Of a DNA stretch of 64,000 bases, positions 9,938 to 19,996 are shown one piece after another. Source of the DNA: Fictibacillus nanhaiensis (GTDB lineage Bacteria; Bacillota; Bacilli; Bacillales; Fictibacillaceae); the NCBI GenBank assembly GCA_016401345.1, contig JAEACG010000001.1:124001-188000 (forward strand), written 5' to 3'. The translations under genes and the position numbers were made by a program. Each line of letters begins with the position of its first letter. Within the stretch, counting starts at the first letter, position 1. The notes under the pieces were generated by a model. The model did not search any database. It saw only the letters and a list, made by a program, of their open reading frames with translations, and had not been told where the DNA came from.

Positions 9938-12884
9938 GTTGATTTCTCTCCTTTTTCACAGCATCGCCTGGGAAAATATAATCCTTTCTTGCCCATTTCT
10001 TCTTTACGTTAACTCCTACTTGAGGTTGTGGATTACCATACCTGAAATTTGTTTTTGGCAACGGATTCACACCCTCTTCCATCAAGATCTCAAGTTTTGC
10101 ACTTGTCTCTTTGTATGCGGGTGTATCTGTATCTTTATCTGAATAACTGCTCGTAAGTAGATTAATAGCCGCTTCTCCGCTATCGTTCATAGGAAGATAT
10201 ACTTCTTTACCTTTAACACGATCCGTTATTAAACAATGCACTTTTACATTTCCATACGGTGAAGATAATCTTACTAGTGTCCCATCCTTTATTCCTCGAT
10301 CTTCAGCTAGTTCAGGTGAGATCTCAAGAAAAGTGTTAGGCGTCTTGGATGTAATGCCTTCTGACTGATATGTCATATTTCCCTCATGAAAATGTTCTAA
10401 AAGGCGTCCATTGTTAACATGAATATCATATTCTTCACCGAATTCTACTGGCTCTGTCCAATTTACTGGAAAAAGTCGCGCTTTCTTATCTTCAAACGGA
10501 AATCCATCTTTGAAAAGAATAGGTGTATCTGTTCCATCCTCAGCCACTGGCCATTGAAGACTTTTGTACCCTTCTAATCTTTCATAAGATACTCCGGCAA
10601 ATAGCGGCGCTAGTTGAGCAGCTTCTTCCATAATGTCACTCGGATGTTTGTAATCCCATCCAGCTCCAAGTCGATTTGCGATATCACGGATTATCTCCCA
10701 ATCTGGTTTAGAATCTCCAAGTGGCTCTAGCACCTGATACAATCGTTGTATTCTTCTCTCCGTGTTTGTAAAAGTACCTTCTTTTTCGAGGCTTGGACTT
10801 GCTGGTAAGACAACGTCAGCAAACTGAGCCGTTCGTGTAAGGAATAGATCTTGAACCACAAAAAAGTCTAGCTTCTCATAAGCAGCATGAACATGGTTTA
10901 TGTTTGAGTCAACGATTCCCATGTCTTCCCCTTTTAAATACATCGCTTTTACATGTCCATCATGGATGCCTTGTACCATTTCATGATTATTAAGACCAGG
11001 ATCTTCTGGAATCTTTACACCCCACGCATTCTCATACTTTTCTCTTACCTTGATGTCTGCCACTTTCTCATATGATGGAAAACGATCTGGCATGCTACCG
11101 AAGTCACTGGCTCCTTGAACATTGTTATGTCCCCGTAATGGATAAGAGCCTACACCTTCTCGTCCATAGTTTCCTGTTACTAAAAGTAAATTGGATATGG
11201 CGGTACTCGTATCACTTCCACCCGTATGTTGAGTAACTCCCATTGCCCAGAGAACACAAACACTTTTTGATTGTGAAATGGTTTTTGCTAACTGGATAAG
11301 GATATCTCCAGAAAGTCCTGTTACTCTTTCTGCATATTTTAATGTGAATTTTTCAAGGTTTTCTCTAAAATCATCTAATCCATTCACATGGTTTTGCAAA
11401 AAATCATGATCCGCTAATCCTTCATCCAAAATATACTTCGTAACGGCAGAGAGCCACACGAGATCCGAACCAGCCCGTGGCTGAATAAATAGGTCAGCAC
11501 GCTCAGCCATCTCATGCTTTCGAAGGTCAGCAACGATTAGTTTTTGGTTGTGGAGTTTATGTGATCGCTTAACACGCGTCGCCAACACGGGATGAGATTC
11601 TGATGTGTTCGAGCCGATCACGATAACAAGCTCTGACTTTTCAATATCCTTAATAGAACCCGAATCCCCACCATGACCTACAGTTCGAAATAGTCCCATA
11701 GTGGCAGGAGTCTGACAATAACGCGAACAATTATCGATATTATTTGTTCCTATAACACTACGTGCCAACTTTTGCATCAAATAGGATTCTTCATTCGTAC
11801 ATTTAGATGAACTAATAAACGTTAATGCTTGCGCGCCATTCTTCTCCTTAATCTCAGTAAATTTAGAAGCGATTAAGTTATACGCTTCGTCCCAAGTGGC
11901 TTCCCTAAACACATCACCTTCACGAATTAAAGGTTTGGTCAATCGTTCTTCACTGTTAACGAAATCCCAACCAAATTTTCCTTTAATACACGTGGATATC
12001 CCGTTTGCCGGTGCATCAATCTGTGGATCTACTTTTAATATTTCTCTTCCTTTTGTCCACACATCAAAACTGCATCCCACGCCGCAGTAAGTGCAAACGG
12101 TTTTTGTTTTCTTTATTCTTTGTTCTCTCATCGCAGCTTCCATATCGGAGATAGCGAGTACGGATCCATAACCCGTCTCAACGCCTTTTGTGATCTCAAT
12201 CATCGGACGGAGTGTCTCTCGATTAATTCCCGTCATATAACCCGTTTCACCCTCCATGCCTTTTTCCATCATGGCATTACATGGGCAAACTGTAGAGCAA
12301 TGACCACATGATACACATGAAGATTCATTGATCGGTACATCTTTATCCCAAATTACTCTTGGCCGCTCTCGTTCCCAATCTATTGTGAGTGTCTCTGTTA
12401 CTTGTACATCTTGACAAGCTTCTACACATCGCCCACACAATATGCATTGATCAGGATCGTATCTATAAAATGGGTTTGAGTTATCTACTTCATATGGCTT
12501 GTGTTCAAAAGGAATGCTCTGGTGGTTGATCTTCATTTCTTTAACCGTGTTATGTACTTCACAACCGCCATTGTTATAATCACAAACTGTACAATATAAC
12601 TCATGATTAAAAAGAATTCTATCCATTCCGATCACTTGAGCTTCTCTTACCTCATCAGAATTTGTATCAATGTCATCTCCGTCATTAACTGTCGTGGAAC
12701 ACGCTCTAACAAACTCACCATTCACTTTAACGATACATGTATCACAGGTTTCAATTGGTCCTAGGCTCGGATGATAACAAACATGAGGGATTTGATCTGG
12801 AGATCCATCTAGCAGATTTAATACGGTTTCTCCACTACTAGCACTTCTTTTTGTTCCGTTTATTCTAATCGTTAAATCTTTCAA
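9930..12884 (-). CDS. yrhE: Formate-dehydrogenase-like molybdenum oxidoreductase, alpha subunit (YrhE/FdhF type)
   Basis: 984-residue cytoplasmic enzyme with a NuoG-like N-terminus and a bis-MGD molybdenum catalytic part. I choose the TTG at 12884, six bases after GGTGAAGG, rather than the upstream ATG at 12923, which lacks a ribosome site. Numbered from the TTG, cluster ligands are 2Fe-2S (Cys36, 47, 50, 62), a His94/Cys98/101/108 set, two 4Fe-4S ferredoxin sites (Cys147-157 and Cys190-200) and the catalytic-domain 4Fe-4S (Cys264, 267, 271, 299). Cys390 sits where Escherichia coli FdhH has selenocysteine. The following residue, histidine in FdhH, is Gln391. Substrate is probably formate, with NAD-linked or DUF1641-mediated electron transfer, but the Gln leaves some doubt. 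Confidence 0.88.
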   Translation of the reverse strand: MKDLTIRINGTKRSASSGETVLNLLDGSPDQIPHVCYHPSLGPIETCDTCIVKVNGEFVRACSTTVNDGDDIDTNSDEVREAQVIGMDRILFNHELYCTVCDYNNGGCEVHNTVKEMKINHQSIPFEHKPYEVDNSNPFYRYDPDQCILCGRCVEACQDVQVTETLTIDWERERPRVIWDKDVPINESSCVSCGHCSTVCPCNAMMEKGMEGETGYMTGINRETLRPMIEITKGVETGYGSVLAISDMEAAMREQRIKKTKTVCTYCGVGCSFDVWTKGREILKVDPQIDAPANGISTCIKGKFGWDFVNSEERLTKPLIREGDVFREATWDEAYNLIASKFTEIKEKNGAQALTFISSSKCTNEESYLMQKLARSVIGTNNIDNCSRYCQTPATMGLFRTVGHGGDSGSIKDIEKSELVIVIGSNTSESHPVLATRVKRSHKLHNQKLIVADLRKHEMAERADLFIQPRAGSDLVWLSAVTKYILDEGLADHDFLQNHVNGLDDFRENLEKFTLKYAERVTGLSGDILIQLAKTISQSKSVCVLWAMGVTQHTGGSDTSTAISNLLLVTGNYGREGVGSYPLRGHNNVQGASDFGSMPDRFPSYEKVADIKVREKYENAWGVKIPEDPGLNNHEMVQGIHDGHVKAMYLKGEDMGIVDSNINHVHAAYEKLDFFVVQDLFLTRTAQFADVVLPASPSLEKEGTFTNTERRIQRLYQVLEPLGDSKPDWEIIRDIANRLGAGWDYKHPSDIMEEAAQLAPLFAGVSYERLEGYKSLQWPVAEDGTDTPILFKDGFPFEDKKARLFPVNWTEPVEFGEEYDIHVNNGRLLEHFHEGNMTYQSEGITSKTPNTFLEISPELAEDRGIKDGTLVRLSSPYGNVKVHCLITDRVKGKEVYLPMNDSGEAAINLLTSSYSDKDTDTPAYKETSAKLEILMEEGVNPLPKTNFRYGNPQPQVGVNVKKKWARKDYIFPGDAVKKERNQHG

Positions 12885-12995
12885 ATGACCTTCACCCTTT
12901 CCTAAGATAAACATACAAAACATTCTGACATCTCAAACATCCGTTTCCCTAATCGTTATTTCCTTAAACAAATGCTTTTTTTTCATTCCTTGACA

Positions 12996-13025
12996 GAAAA
13001 AGAGACACTCTTTATGAGTGCCTCC
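12996..13025 (-). terminator. Terminator after the CBS/HEPN-like gene
   Basis: On the minus strand, GGCACTC-ATAAA-GAGTGTC is followed by TCTTTTT, just past the stop at 13030. It insulates the formate-dehydrogenase operon from upstream transcription. Confidence 0.85.
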
Positions 13026-13029
13026 TTGT

Positions 13030-13773
13030 TTAGTCATCTAAATCAATTTCAATAAGATCATAAGAAGTAAAAATCCCTAATGGCTTTTCATTCTCACTTC
13101 CATTTAAAGTAATAATGATTGCCTCAAGCTTTTTCCCTTCCTTATGGATGCTTTCAAAGATCTCTTCTGCTTTAAAAATACTAGAAGTTTTAGAAATAAA
13201 AGCAACTAGCTGTTTTTGCTCATTGTCTGCAATATCTGATATTCTTGCATTGTTTAGATCGATTACTTGATCGGCAAGCCGGTCAGTTAACCAATTCAAT
13301 AAGTATGTAGCCGTTAAAAGCCAAAGGTACTCTCCTTTTTCATTATAAATAGGAAAACGTGAATACGATGTTTTTCTAATACAGCTTAAAACATCTTCAA
13401 GACGGTCACTTTCTTTAAAATGATGGACTTTTTTTGTTGCAATGTTCAGCGCTGTTTCAGGTTTCATAAAATAACCCGCTATTTTCTCTATTCTCTCTAC
13501 GATCTCTAAATGAGGTTCAGCAATGTAAAAATCATGATCAACTTTTTCATGGACTATAGCATTTCTAAGCTTCGCGAACTGACCCAGCTCATTATAAAAA
13601 GATCTGATAAGAGAATGCTTTTTCATTCCTGTTTCCACCAGGTTTTTAAACCGATCATCTTTCGTATCTTTAACTTTGTCGATTAAACATTTGTGTATCT
13701 GATTAAAAGCAATTTCAAATCGTTCAGAAAGACTGTTTTCTGTATTGGATTTTATATGAGTGACGGTCATCAT
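13030..13773 (-). CDS. CBS-pair protein with HEPN-like N-terminal region
   Basis: 247-residue soluble protein with two visible parts. The N-terminal ~95 residues are helical and contain LRNAIVHEK, in which Arg70-x4-His75 matches the Rx4-6H motif of HEPN domains. Residues about 100-247 hold two CBS motifs, a Bateman module that normally binds adenine nucleotides or c-di-AMP. The start ATG follows AAGGAGAG. It is monocistronic: a terminator follows it, and no neighbour is close on the same strand. Whether the HEPN-like part is an active ribonuclease or only a structural helix bundle cannot be told from sequence. Confidence 0.75.
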   Translation of the reverse strand: MMTVTHIKSNTENSLSERFEIAFNQIHKCLIDKVKDTKDDRFKNLVETGMKKHSLIRSFYNELGQFAKLRNAIVHEKVDHDFYIAEPHLEIVERIEKIAGYFMKPETALNIATKKVHHFKESDRLEDVLSCIRKTSYSRFPIYNEKGEYLWLLTATYLLNWLTDRLADQVIDLNNARISDIADNEQKQLVAFISKTSSIFKAEEIFESIHKEGKKLEAIIITLNGSENEKPLGIFTSYDLIEIDLDD

Positions 13774-13913
13774 CGATCTCTCCTTCTATCTATCAATACC
13801 ATTTTACTACCCATTTTTTTAACAACTTTAAACTAAAACTTCTAGTCAATATGTAAAGTTATGGAGAGTGCTCATGCTAACATTTTGTTAATCCTTTAAA
13901 GAGTTTTGAGCAG

Positions 13914-13942
13914 AATAAAAACGAACCCAGGATGGATTCGTT
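13914..13942 (-). terminator. Terminator after yciC
   Basis: On the minus strand ACGAATCCA-TCC-TGGGTTCGT is followed by TTTTAT, immediately after the stop at 13951. Confidence 0.88.
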
Positions 13943-13950
13943 TGTTAATA

Positions 13951-15156
13951 TTATTCACTTTCAGGAAAACTAGGTAACGGGTCGTTAAACTCACCCCAAT
14001 CTTCGTTATTCATTTCAGAGTCAGTTAATAAGCAATGATCTAACTGTTCTAACAGTTGTTCTTTGTTATAATCAATTCCTATAAACACTAGTTCAGTAAT
14101 TCGATCACCATATTCTTCATCCCAGTTTGGATTATGACTCTTTTCTTCTTCTACTATTTCTTCTTGTTCTTCTTTCGGCAGTGCTGCCACCCATTGACCT
14201 GCTGGCTGGAAGATAATACTCGTACCTGCTTGACTTAACAAAATTGCCCAATCGTTTCGAGAGGCTACCCAAATAAATCCTTTTGCTCGAACAATTTCAG
14301 CTGGCCAATTCTCTAAAAAAGTAAAAAGTCTTGCTGGGTGAAAAGGTCTTTTCTTTCGGTATACAAAAGAAGAGATTCCATACTCATCGGTTTCTGGAAT
14401 ATGATCTGTTTCAAGCTCCTTCATCCATCCTGCAGATTCACTTGCCTTCTCGAAATCAAACAGCCCTGTAGATAGAATGTCTTTCGGATCTACTTTACCG
14501 TATTCTGTTTCAATTAGTTTTGCTTGTGGTTGTAATTTTTTCAATACTCTTTTGAGTTCTTCTCGGTCCTCTTTCTCCAATAGATCACACTTATTTAAAA
14601 CTAAAACATCACAAAATTCTATCTGATCAATTATCAGGTCTACCACTTCTCTCGTATCGGTCTCATCTAATGCTGCTTGTCGATCCCATAAGCTTTCTCC
14701 AGATGCAAAATCGTTCCAGAATCGATTTCCATCAACTACTGTTACCATCGTATCCAACTTGCATAAAGAAGCAAGATCAACACCTGATTCTTCGTCAAAA
14801 TAAGTGAAAGTTTGTGCAACTGGAATCGGCTCACTTATACCCGTTGATTCTATGAGAATATAATCAATATCACCGTTTTTTACGATTCTTTCTACTTCTA
14901 TCAGTAGATCCTCTCTTAGGGTGCAGCAAATACAGCCATTTGTCATCTCAACGAGCTTTTCTTCTGTTCTAGATAACTGCGTCTCATTTTTTATCAATGC
15001 AGCATCAATATTGATCTCACTCATGTCATTAACGATAACAGCAACTTTTAATCCGTCTCTATTTGATAAGACATGGTTCATTAATGTAGTTTTACCTGCT
15101 CCTAAAAATCCACTCAACACGGTAACTGGAACTCGTTTTGTCAGTGTATGTAACAT
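13951..15156 (-). CDS. yciC: Zinc-responsive COG0523 GTPase metallochaperone
   Basis: 401-residue G3E-family P-loop GTPase, closely similar in length and sequence to Bacillus subtilis YciC (ZagA/ZigA group), which helps deliver zinc to target proteins under zinc starvation. Walker A is GFLGAGKTT at residues 16-24. The family's CxCC metal motif CICC is at 75-78. [15 protein letters not shown] and LNKCDLL are the later GTPase motifs, and the C-terminal CobW domain covers about residues 260-390. The ATG at 15156 follows AAAGGAG. A perfect Zur box overlaps its promoter start region, which supports the zinc assignment over a cobalt or nitrile-hydratase role. Confidence 0.94.
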   Translation of the reverse strand: MLHTLTKRVPVTVLSGFLGAGKTTLMNHVLSNRDGLKVAVIVNDMSEINIDAALIKNETQLSRTEEKLVEMTNGCICCTLREDLLIEVERIVKNGDIDYILIESTGISEPIPVAQTFTYFDEESGVDLASLCKLDTMVTVVDGNRFWNDFASGESLWDRQAALDETDTREVVDLIIDQIEFCDVLVLNKCDLLEKEDREELKRVLKKLQPQAKLIETEYGKVDPKDILSTGLFDFEKASESAGWMKELETDHIPETDEYGISSFVYRKKRPFHPARLFTFLENWPAEIVRAKGFIWVASRNDWAILLSQAGTSIIFQPAGQWVAALPKEEQEEIVEEEKSHNPNWDEEYGDRITELVFIGIDYNKEQLLEQLDHCLLTDSEMNNEDWGEFNDPLPSFPESE

Positions 15157-15177
15157 GTATTAAAAACTCCTTTTAAA

Positions 15178-15204
15178 TCGTAATGATTACGATTAATATC
15201 GTAA
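15178..15204 (-). promoter_or_regulatory. Zur operator with overlapping second dyad upstream of yciC
   Basis: TCGTAATGATTACGA (15178-15192) is a perfect 7-1-7 inverted repeat matching the Bacillus Zur box. It overlaps a second dyad, TTACGAT-TAAT-ATCGTAA (15187-15204), that covers the -10 box. Zinc-loaded Zur bound here would block initiation. Confidence 0.92.
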
Positions 15205-15226
15205 ATCAGGTTACAAAACAAGTCAA
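15198..15226 (-). promoter_or_regulatory. yciC promoter (sigma-A type)
   Basis: On the minus strand TTGACT (15226-15221) and TACGAT (15203-15198) are separated by 17 bp. The predicted start site falls inside the Zur box. Confidence 0.75.
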
Positions 15227-15282
15227 GGCTTAAATGCTTACGTTCTTATTTTTCTCATGTTTATGAATAAAAAAGCACAAAA

Positions 15283-15319
15283 AAAAAGACGTGTGTTCAC
15301 TACGATACACGTCTTTTTC
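15283..15319. terminator. Terminator after the GNAT gene
   Basis: AAAAAGACGTGT / ACACGTCTTTTT with an 11-base loop. It lies one base past the GNAT stop codon and is usable in both directions. Confidence 0.88.
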
Positions 15320-15817
15320 TTAAAAATCGTTCCATTCAATTTTTCCGCATTTGTTTTCTGGATCAAGTTCAATAGCAAAATTATGCTTCTCATAAAAATG
15401 AATAAGCCGCTCAACATGTCCCCAATCTCTTTTTGCAATATCGCCTTTGATTGTTGGAATATTCTTATCTGATGCCGTCTCTTTCAAATAATGCATACAG
15501 ATTGAGCCGTAACCTTTGTTAGCAGGTCCTTTAATATCACCAATATGCAGAGTGTTTTCATCTTCATAAACTGCATCAATTGAAAAGTCCCATCCATCAT
15601 ACCTTGATTCACAGTCATTAATCATAATTTTACATTGATCCAATTGTTCAGATTTATATACGATCACAAGGTTATCGTCCTTTGTTTGATCCACACCGAT
15701 CACATCATAACTTTTAGCAATTTGCTTCATATCGTTCTGCATACGCAATAATTGAAACTCGAGTTCGTTGCGATCGAGTTTTGTTTCTTTGTCTTGTTCT
15801 TGTCCAAGCAATAGCAT
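15320..15817 (-). CDS. GNAT-family acetyltransferase-like protein
   Basis: 165-residue soluble protein. The C-terminal half has GNAT features: a beta strand ending in IGDIKGPANKGYGS (about residues 96-109), which resembles the acetyl-CoA-binding loop, then the helix CMHYLKETA and the terminal motif LIHFYEKHNFAIE near residues 143-155. The N-terminal half (residues 1-90) is helical then strand-rich and not recognised. The usual R/Q-x-x-G-x-G/A loop is only loosely kept. The ATG at 15817 has a GGGGAGAG site. Substrate unknown. It has its own terminator. Confidence 0.7.
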   Translation of the reverse strand: MLLLGQEQDKETKLDRNELEFQLLRMQNDMKQIAKSYDVIGVDQTKDDNLVIVYKSEQLDQCKIMINDCESRYDGWDFSIDAVYEDENTLHIGDIKGPANKGYGSICMHYLKETASDKNIPTIKGDIAKRDWGHVERLIHFYEKHNFAIELDPENKCGKIEWNDF

Positions 15818-15902
15818 TTAATCTAATCTCTCCCCTACAACAAGCTGAAACACACAGTTTCTCATTGTACTAGAGGTGAATAGATATTTCAAATGTATTT
15901 TA

Positions 15903-17174
15903 TTACCACTTAGGCTCGATTAAATAAAATTCTGTTTGCCTGCCTGTAAAAAATTGCATTTTTCCTTCTGTAAAACAAACCGTCTCTTCTAGATAGATCG
16001 GAACAGCTTTGTTCCATTCAGGTATGAAATGTCTAATGTTAAATTCTAGTGCATAGCATGTGTTATTCTCAATCCTTAGCTCTCCCCGAACAGGAATATA
16101 TTCTTGTTTATCATACAGCCCTATAATCGGTCCTGCTCCATGACAATGATAGCCGATCGGATGTGAATAAAGCATGGCGTCCATATGATTTAGTTTTGCT
16201 TTTTTTAGTACACTTAAAAAAACTTCATTACCCGTCATTCCTACTTTACTTTCTTCAAAGAAAAAATCTTCAAATTTGTTCGCCTCACTTAATGCGTTTA
16301 TTAGCCCTGCAGGAGGTTCTTTTTCGTTATCTCTAAGAACATAAGCTAATTGTTGTGTATCTGTGCAAAGACCTAGATATTCAATGCCAAAGTCAAGATG
16401 TAGAATATCGCCTGGACGTATAACGTCTTCCAATCTGTCTGAAGATCCATCTTTTCTTTGAATATCTACAGTAGGATAGAAGGATGTTTTCAACCCTAAG
16501 TCTCTAACGTATTGTCTGATCCACCCAACTATTTCCTTTGTTGAGGTTACATGAGGTTTGATCAGTTCGTTCGTAAACGTTTGTTTCACAATTTCTTTTG
16601 TTATGCCTTCTAATGTTTTATACGAATTAAGTTCAGACTCTGTCCTTGTTTGAAACCAGTCAATTGCAATGGATTCAGATGACATCAGTTTTTCTTTATG
16701 TCGCTTCCCTAAGACTTTCACTAATTCCTCATAATTTGAGTGACTTAATCCATCACAAAAAGCATAATGAAATGAAGTATTAATTGCTATGGATTCAGGG
16801 TCATATTTATCAACCAATCGTTTTAGACCGGTAAAAGAGTCTTCACTATTTCTCACTGGGAAGCATGAGTAAAAAGGTTCGAAGTTTTTGTTTGAAGAGA
16901 TAACAAACCGTTTAATTTCGTCAGAATGGATATCCTTAACAAATGCAAGTATGGTTAGCCTTCTTGAACTATCGATCGCAGATGGAAAGAAAGTCTTCCC
17001 TAGTGGATCTTCCTTGTATTCTTTTCCGATTGTTACCCACATATCAACGTTATGCTTCTTCATTAAAAAAGGCAATAAATGCTCTAACCTTTCAAAAAGC
17101 CACTGATCCATAATCTTTTCTTGTTCTGATAATGATAGAATTTGATTTGCATTTTGTTCTGTATGTAATGTCAC
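15903..17174 (-). CDS. M24-family metallopeptidase (Xaa-Pro aminopeptidase-like)
   Basis: 423 residues from the GTG at 17174, which follows AAGGAGAG. The frame runs on upstream to 17219 without a ribosome site. The C-terminal half is a pita-bread fold with likely metal ligands in LHLDFGIEYLGLCTDTQ (two Asp), IGYHCHGAGP (His), LEFNIRH (Glu) and EETVCF (Glu), so the site looks complete. The N-terminal ~180 residues resemble the creatinase/prolidase N-domain. It probably cleaves peptides or related amides after a first residue preceding proline, but exact substrate is not evident. Divergent from the YkvU-like gene. No convincing terminator seen. Confidence 0.8.
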   Translation of the reverse strand: MTLHTEQNANQILSLSEQEKIMDQWLFERLEHLLPFLMKKHNVDMWVTIGKEYKEDPLGKTFFPSAIDSSRRLTILAFVKDIHSDEIKRFVISSNKNFEPFYSCFPVRNSEDSFTGLKRLVDKYDPESIAINTSFHYAFCDGLSHSNYEELVKVLGKRHKEKLMSSESIAIDWFQTRTESELNSYKTLEGITKEIVKQTFTNELIKPHVTSTKEIVGWIRQYVRDLGLKTSFYPTVDIQRKDGSSDRLEDVIRPGDILHLDFGIEYLGLCTDTQQLAYVLRDNEKEPPAGLINALSEANKFEDFFFEESKVGMTGNEVFLSVLKKAKLNHMDAMLYSHPIGYHCHGAGPIIGLYDKQEYIPVRGELRIENNTCYALEFNIRHFIPEWNKAVPIYLEETVCFTEGKMQFFTGRQTEFYLIEPKW

Positions 17175-17302
17175 AATAATCTCTCCTTGTTCTGCTATAT
17201 GCTTATCTTTCTCTTTCAATGTTTAAAGTCCTTCGAGGTCTTGTTTCCTTTTTTTTGCATATGAATAAAAGGACAACGTGTACAAGGAGATGCACTCATC
17301 GT

Positions 17303-18631
17303 ATGAATATATTTTTTAGAGGAGTATTGCTGCTTGCTGCTGCTGCATTAGTTGGTGAAAGTCTAGAATTCATTGTGAACATGGTGTTAGCAAGAGAACT
17401 AGGTGAATTAGGACTCGGGCATTATATGTCGATCTTTCCAACGGTCATCTTAATCATAATTGTAGCGAGTTTGGAATTACCGATCTCCATTTCAAAGTTC
17501 GTTGCAGAAAAAGAGGAGAAACAACACTATAGCATGTTGAAACATGCTACAAAGATGACGATATTGTTGACTGTAGCTATGATTGTGCTCGCTTTAGTGA
17601 TCCTGCCTTTCATACCCGTATTCAATAGTTATCATCCTTTAGTTAGATGGCTTATGGTCATTTTAATCCCTTTAATCTCCCTAACATCTATTGCTAGAGG
17701 GTTCTTTATGGGTAAACAACAGATGGGCAAACTGGCATTCTCAAACTTATTTCGAAAATTGGCTCAGCTCATCTTATTAACAGGCATCTATCAATTGTTC
17801 TCGTTTGATAATGAAACGGCAATCCTTATAGCCCTAGCAACTTTTGTAGGCAGTGAACTCATCGTTTTCGTCTATCTCTTCACGGCTTATTTAATTCAAT
17901 ACAAAAGAATGCAAAATCACAACAATGAACATCTTTCATCAAACGAAGTGACTAGGAGCCTTATGGCTGTAACCATTCCTACAACCGGCTTACGTCTGTT
18001 TCATGCTGTTACAAACGCCATACAGCCGTTTTTGATCAAATATTCACTGTCACTTGCAGGGTTTTCAGGAGTTGCCGCAACAGAAGAGTTTGGTTTATTA
18101 GCAGGAGTAGCAATATCAATCGGCTTCTTCCCAGCATTTATTGCTCACTCCCTTTTAGTCGTCTTAATCCCCACAGTTTCAGAAGCTACGGCTAAAAAAG
18201 ATGTAGAAAAATTAAAAAGCCTTCTTATTCGTGTGATGGGCATAACTGCATTATATGGGTTTCCGGCCGTTGCCATCTTCTTAATGTTTTCAGAAAAACT
18301 TACCTTAATGTTCTTTCATTCGCAATCGGCAGCTACGTATTTAGAATTGTTGTGGCCTAGTTTTTTATTTACATTTTTCCTAATACCTCTCCAAGCTTAT
18401 CTGATCGGTCTAGGCTTAATTACAACAGCATTTGTTCAGTCGGTTTGGTCAACAACGTTATCGTTTGTCCTTATGTACATGTTAGGGTCACAACCATCAT
18501 TAGGGATGCATGGCATCATCATTGGAATGAATGCAGGATCCGTGCTATTGATGCTTCTTCATTACTTCTCAGTATGTAAAGCGATCGGAATCAACACGTG
18601 GTTAAGTGCAAGAAATAACTATCAAGATTAA
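17303..18631 (+). CDS. ykvU: SpoVB-family lipid-linked oligosaccharide flippase-like membrane protein (YkvU-like)
   Basis: 442-residue membrane protein with about 12-14 hydrophobic helices, of the MOP/MATE superfamily's polysaccharide-export branch that includes SpoVB. Similarity is highest to Bacillus YkvU (about 445 residues), a sporulation membrane protein linked to germination. The MNIFFRG start, the RELGELGLGHYM loop and LELPISISKFVAEKE fit that group. I place the start at the ATG at 17303, 13 bases after AAGGAG. The frame opens at 17219 but that part is not family-like. Monocistronic with its own terminator. The transported molecule is unknown. Confidence 0.8.
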   Translation: MNIFFRGVLLLAAAALVGESLEFIVNMVLARELGELGLGHYMSIFPTVILIIIVASLELPISISKFVAEKEEKQHYSMLKHATKMTILLTVAMIVLALVILPFIPVFNSYHPLVRWLMVILIPLISLTSIARGFFMGKQQMGKLAFSNLFRKLAQLILLTGIYQLFSFDNETAILIALATFVGSELIVFVYLFTAYLIQYKRMQNHNNEHLSSNEVTRSLMAVTIPTTGLRLFHAVTNAIQPFLIKYSLSLAGFSGVAATEEFGLLAGVAISIGFFPAFIAHSLLVVLIPTVSEATAKKDVEKLKSLLIRVMGITALYGFPAVAIFLMFSEKLTLMFFHSQSAATYLELLWPSFLFTFFLIPLQAYLIGLGLITTAFVQSVWSTTLSFVLMYMLGSQPSLGMHGIIIGMNAGSVLLMLLHYFSVCKAIGINTWLSARNNYQD

Positions 18632-18675
18632 AAAAGCGCTTAAGCGGGATATGTTTCTCGCTTAAGCGCTTTAGT
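18632..18675. terminator. Bidirectional terminator between ykvU and 18681 gene
   Basis: AAAGCGCTTAAGCG / CGCTTAAGCGCTTT with a 12-base loop, placed between two convergent stops. Confidence 0.85.
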
Positions 18676-18680
18676 CTTAA

Positions 18681-19121
18681 CTACACACTTGTTGAAATGG
18701 TTTGTGCTAAATAAGCCTGAACACAGTACTGTGATTGTTCTTGTTTTTTGAAGACCCATTGTGAAGGTATTCGAGAACGAAGAAAATCGAGTTGTTCATC
18801 TGAGAGGTTCATGTCTATACCAGATTCATTCATTAAAAAGTCGTCGTTTTCTTTCAGTTTATATTTGGTCTGCAATAAGTTCAACAATCCCCTAATTGTT
18901 ATAAATTTAAAGGTATAACCCGATGTAATTGCAGAAACAACAGTTTCCCGGTTTTGTTCTGCAAACTCAAAAAAGAAAGTCCAGCTTGATTCTTCTTTCC
19001 CAACATGCCGGAGTGCTTCGTAATCCTTAGTTTCAATCACTTCTAGTAGTCTTTTCCCCGAAACACCACCTGCTAATGCTGACTCCAATAACAAACCTAC
19101 CGGCATCGATAACTTAACCAT
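18681..19121 (-). CDS. Hypothetical protein, 146 residues
   Basis: Not recognised. The protein is soluble and mostly helical, with no signal peptide, no cysteine cluster and one Cys only. It has hydrophobic heptad-like stretches (MPVGLLLESALAGGVSGKRLLEVIE at the start) and an acidic middle. The ATG at 19121 follows GAGGGAG. It starts 23 bp after the TspO-like gene on the same strand and ends at a terminator, so the two probably share a transcript. Confidence 0.65.
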   Translation of the reverse strand: MVKLSMPVGLLLESALAGGVSGKRLLEVIETKDYEALRHVGKEESSWTFFFEFAEQNRETVVSAITSGYTFKFITIRGLLNLLQTKYKLKENDDFLMNESGIDMNLSDEQLDFLRSRIPSQWVFKKQEQSQYCVQAYLAQTISTSV

Positions 19122-19144
19122 TCGTAACTCTCCCTCTGAAGTTC

Positions 19145-19900
19145 CTATTTCATTGCTGTTTCTCCATTTTTTCTAGTGACAGCTCTCCAAATTATAAAGA
19201 TCAAAAGTAAAATAGCTAGTGAAAAACTCGTATAAGTGAGAACGTCTATCTCACCCTTATGTCTAACACCTATTCCGATAAAAGCCCAAACAAAGACGAG
19301 CGGATAAATGATATCTTTGTTTTGAATCGTAAAAAAGATCACCAATCCCGTACCAACAATAAGCATGATCACGGTCCAAGTAACAGATGAAAGTCCAAAA
19401 CCATTCCAACCGCCATACTTTAACACGACCGCTGTATTTACGATTGTTGCCACACTGATCCATCCTAGATAGACCGAGAATGGAAGTCGAACGAACGAAG
19501 ACTTGTTATCTTGATTTTGGATCTTCGTATAGATCATGATGAGTGACAATAAGAGACCGATCATCACAATCCAAGATAAACCTAGAAGTTCATAATGCCA
19601 AACAAATATCCATGCACAATTTAAGATACAGTTCAAAACGAACCATAAGCCGATGCTTCTATACACGGTCTCATTTCTGTTCTTAGGCAGCACTTGAATG
19701 ATCACCCAGAACGTTAATAGCAAATATATGAGTCCCCATATGGAAAATACATAACCTGCTGGAGTGATCAACACATTGTACTTTGCTGATAACTCTCCGG
19801 TTGTTCTTCCATTCAAAGGTAATGCATTGGCCAAATAATTAACAAAGATTACTGCGGCGAGTGCTGCGATATTCAGAAAAGCTCTAATTGTTGCTGACAT
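19145..19900 (-). CDS. TspO/MBR-related tryptophan-rich membrane protein
   Basis: 251-residue integral membrane protein with about seven hydrophobic helices. The first ~150 residues show TspO/MBR-like features: PLNGRTTGELSAKYNVLITPAGYVFSIWG (proline, Trp-rich loop), then W-rich helices with WIFVWHYELLGLSW. The classical TspO is about 160 residues with five helices, so this is the longer relative found in many Bacillaceae, with two or more extra C-terminal helices. Ligand (tetrapyrrole or other) is unknown. AAAGGAGGG precedes the ATG. Probably co-transcribed with the downstream 146-residue gene. Confidence 0.8.
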   Translation of the reverse strand: MSATIRAFLNIAALAAVIFVNYLANALPLNGRTTGELSAKYNVLITPAGYVFSIWGLIYLLLTFWVIIQVLPKNRNETVYRSIGLWFVLNCILNCAWIFVWHYELLGLSWIVMIGLLLSLIMIYTKIQNQDNKSSFVRLPFSVYLGWISVATIVNTAVVLKYGGWNGFGLSSVTWTVIMLIVGTGLVIFFTIQNKDIIYPLVFVWAFIGIGVRHKGEIDVLTYTSFSLAILLLIFIIWRAVTRKNGETAMK

Positions 19901-19996
19901 GAAGGTTCCCTCCTTTGGATATATAGTTTCATATATACCCAGATTAGAGTGGAATTATGAGGAAAAGGCAATCTAAGTTAGATTACCTTACCATTC

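Noticed and set aside
9930-12884. Selenocysteine in the formate-dehydrogenase-like enzyme
   Set aside because: The position equivalent to FdhH selenocysteine is an ordinary cysteine codon, and the frame has no internal TGA.
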